From Anaeromyxobacteraceae bacterium (GTDB lineage Bacteria; Myxococcota; Myxococcia; Myxococcales; Anaeromyxobacteraceae): a stretch of DNA of 5,557 bases. Of the stretch, positions 5,498-5,557 are shown one piece after another. The stretch lies in contig DAIEMM010000436.1 of NCBI GenBank assembly GCA_027349605.1, forward strand, positions 1-5,557, written 5' to 3'. Made by a program: the position numbers and the translations under genes. How positions within the stretch are numbered: position 1 is the first letter of the stretch; each line of letters opens with the position of its first letter. The notes under the pieces were generated by a model, which made no database searches, was not told where the DNA came from, and was given only the letters and a program-made list of their open reading frames with translations.

Positions 5498-5557
5498 ATC
5501 AGCGGTCTTCCGCGTCGTCCACGTACACTCCTAGTGCGGACGAGACCGCACGACCCG
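5498..5557 (-). other. Sequence upstream of bamD: small hairpin and possible gene end
   Basis: A six-base inverted repeat, GTGCGG (5534-5539) and CCGCAC (5546-5551), with a six-base spacer, could be an operator half-site pair or an attenuator or terminator stem. On the minus strand, one frame is open from the window edge to a TGA at 5501-5499, one base before the bamD ATG, and would encode a C-terminus ending LGVYVDDAEDR. Another frame ends at a TAG inside the AGGAG near 5532. Either could be the tail of an upstream gene. About 20 codons are too few to tell, and no promoter is visible. Confidence 0.25.

Overview
The window is a very GC-rich stretch (roughly 70% by eye) in which every convincing gene lies on the minus strand. 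The gene content, extreme GC bias at third codon positions and a selenoprotein form of SelD suggest a myxobacterium-like Deltaproteobacterium (Myxococcota), with Anaeromyxobacter or a close relative the best guess. That placement comes from recognising the proteins, not from a database search.

Read in the direction of transcription (high to low coordinates), the order is: bamD, an outer-membrane assembly lipoprotein (5497-4664); an unrecognised single-pass membrane protein (about 4734-3907); a 168-base gap with a long GC hairpin and a tandem repeat (3906-3739); a cytoplasmic TPR protein (3738-3004); selD, selenide water dikinase (2997-1933); a secreted N-acetylmuramoyl-L-alanine amidase (1933-1082); rph, RNase PH (1054-320); and the first 107 codons of rdgB, the house-cleaning ITP/XTP pyrophosphatase (323 to the window edge).

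Spacing divides this into two groups. bamD and the membrane protein form one and end at the hairpin. The TPR gene, selD, the amidase, rph and rdgB form the other, with gaps or overlaps of 6, -1, 27 and -4 bases, which looks like one operon. It mixes selenium activation, cell-wall hydrolysis, tRNA 3'-end maturation and nucleotide-pool cleaning, so it is probably a housekeeping cluster and not one pathway.

The most notable point is that selD does not begin where a plain reading-frame search puts it. A well-placed ATG at 2997, with a Shine-Dalgarno sequence, is followed in frame by a single TGA at codon 17. This is exactly where SelD proteins carry their catalytic Cys or selenocysteine. A hairpin with a GGUC apex, like that of the E. 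coli fdhF SECIS, lies just downstream. The gene is therefore read as a selenoprotein that helps make the selenium donor needed for its own synthesis. No transposons, CRISPR arrays, tRNA or rRNA genes were seen.
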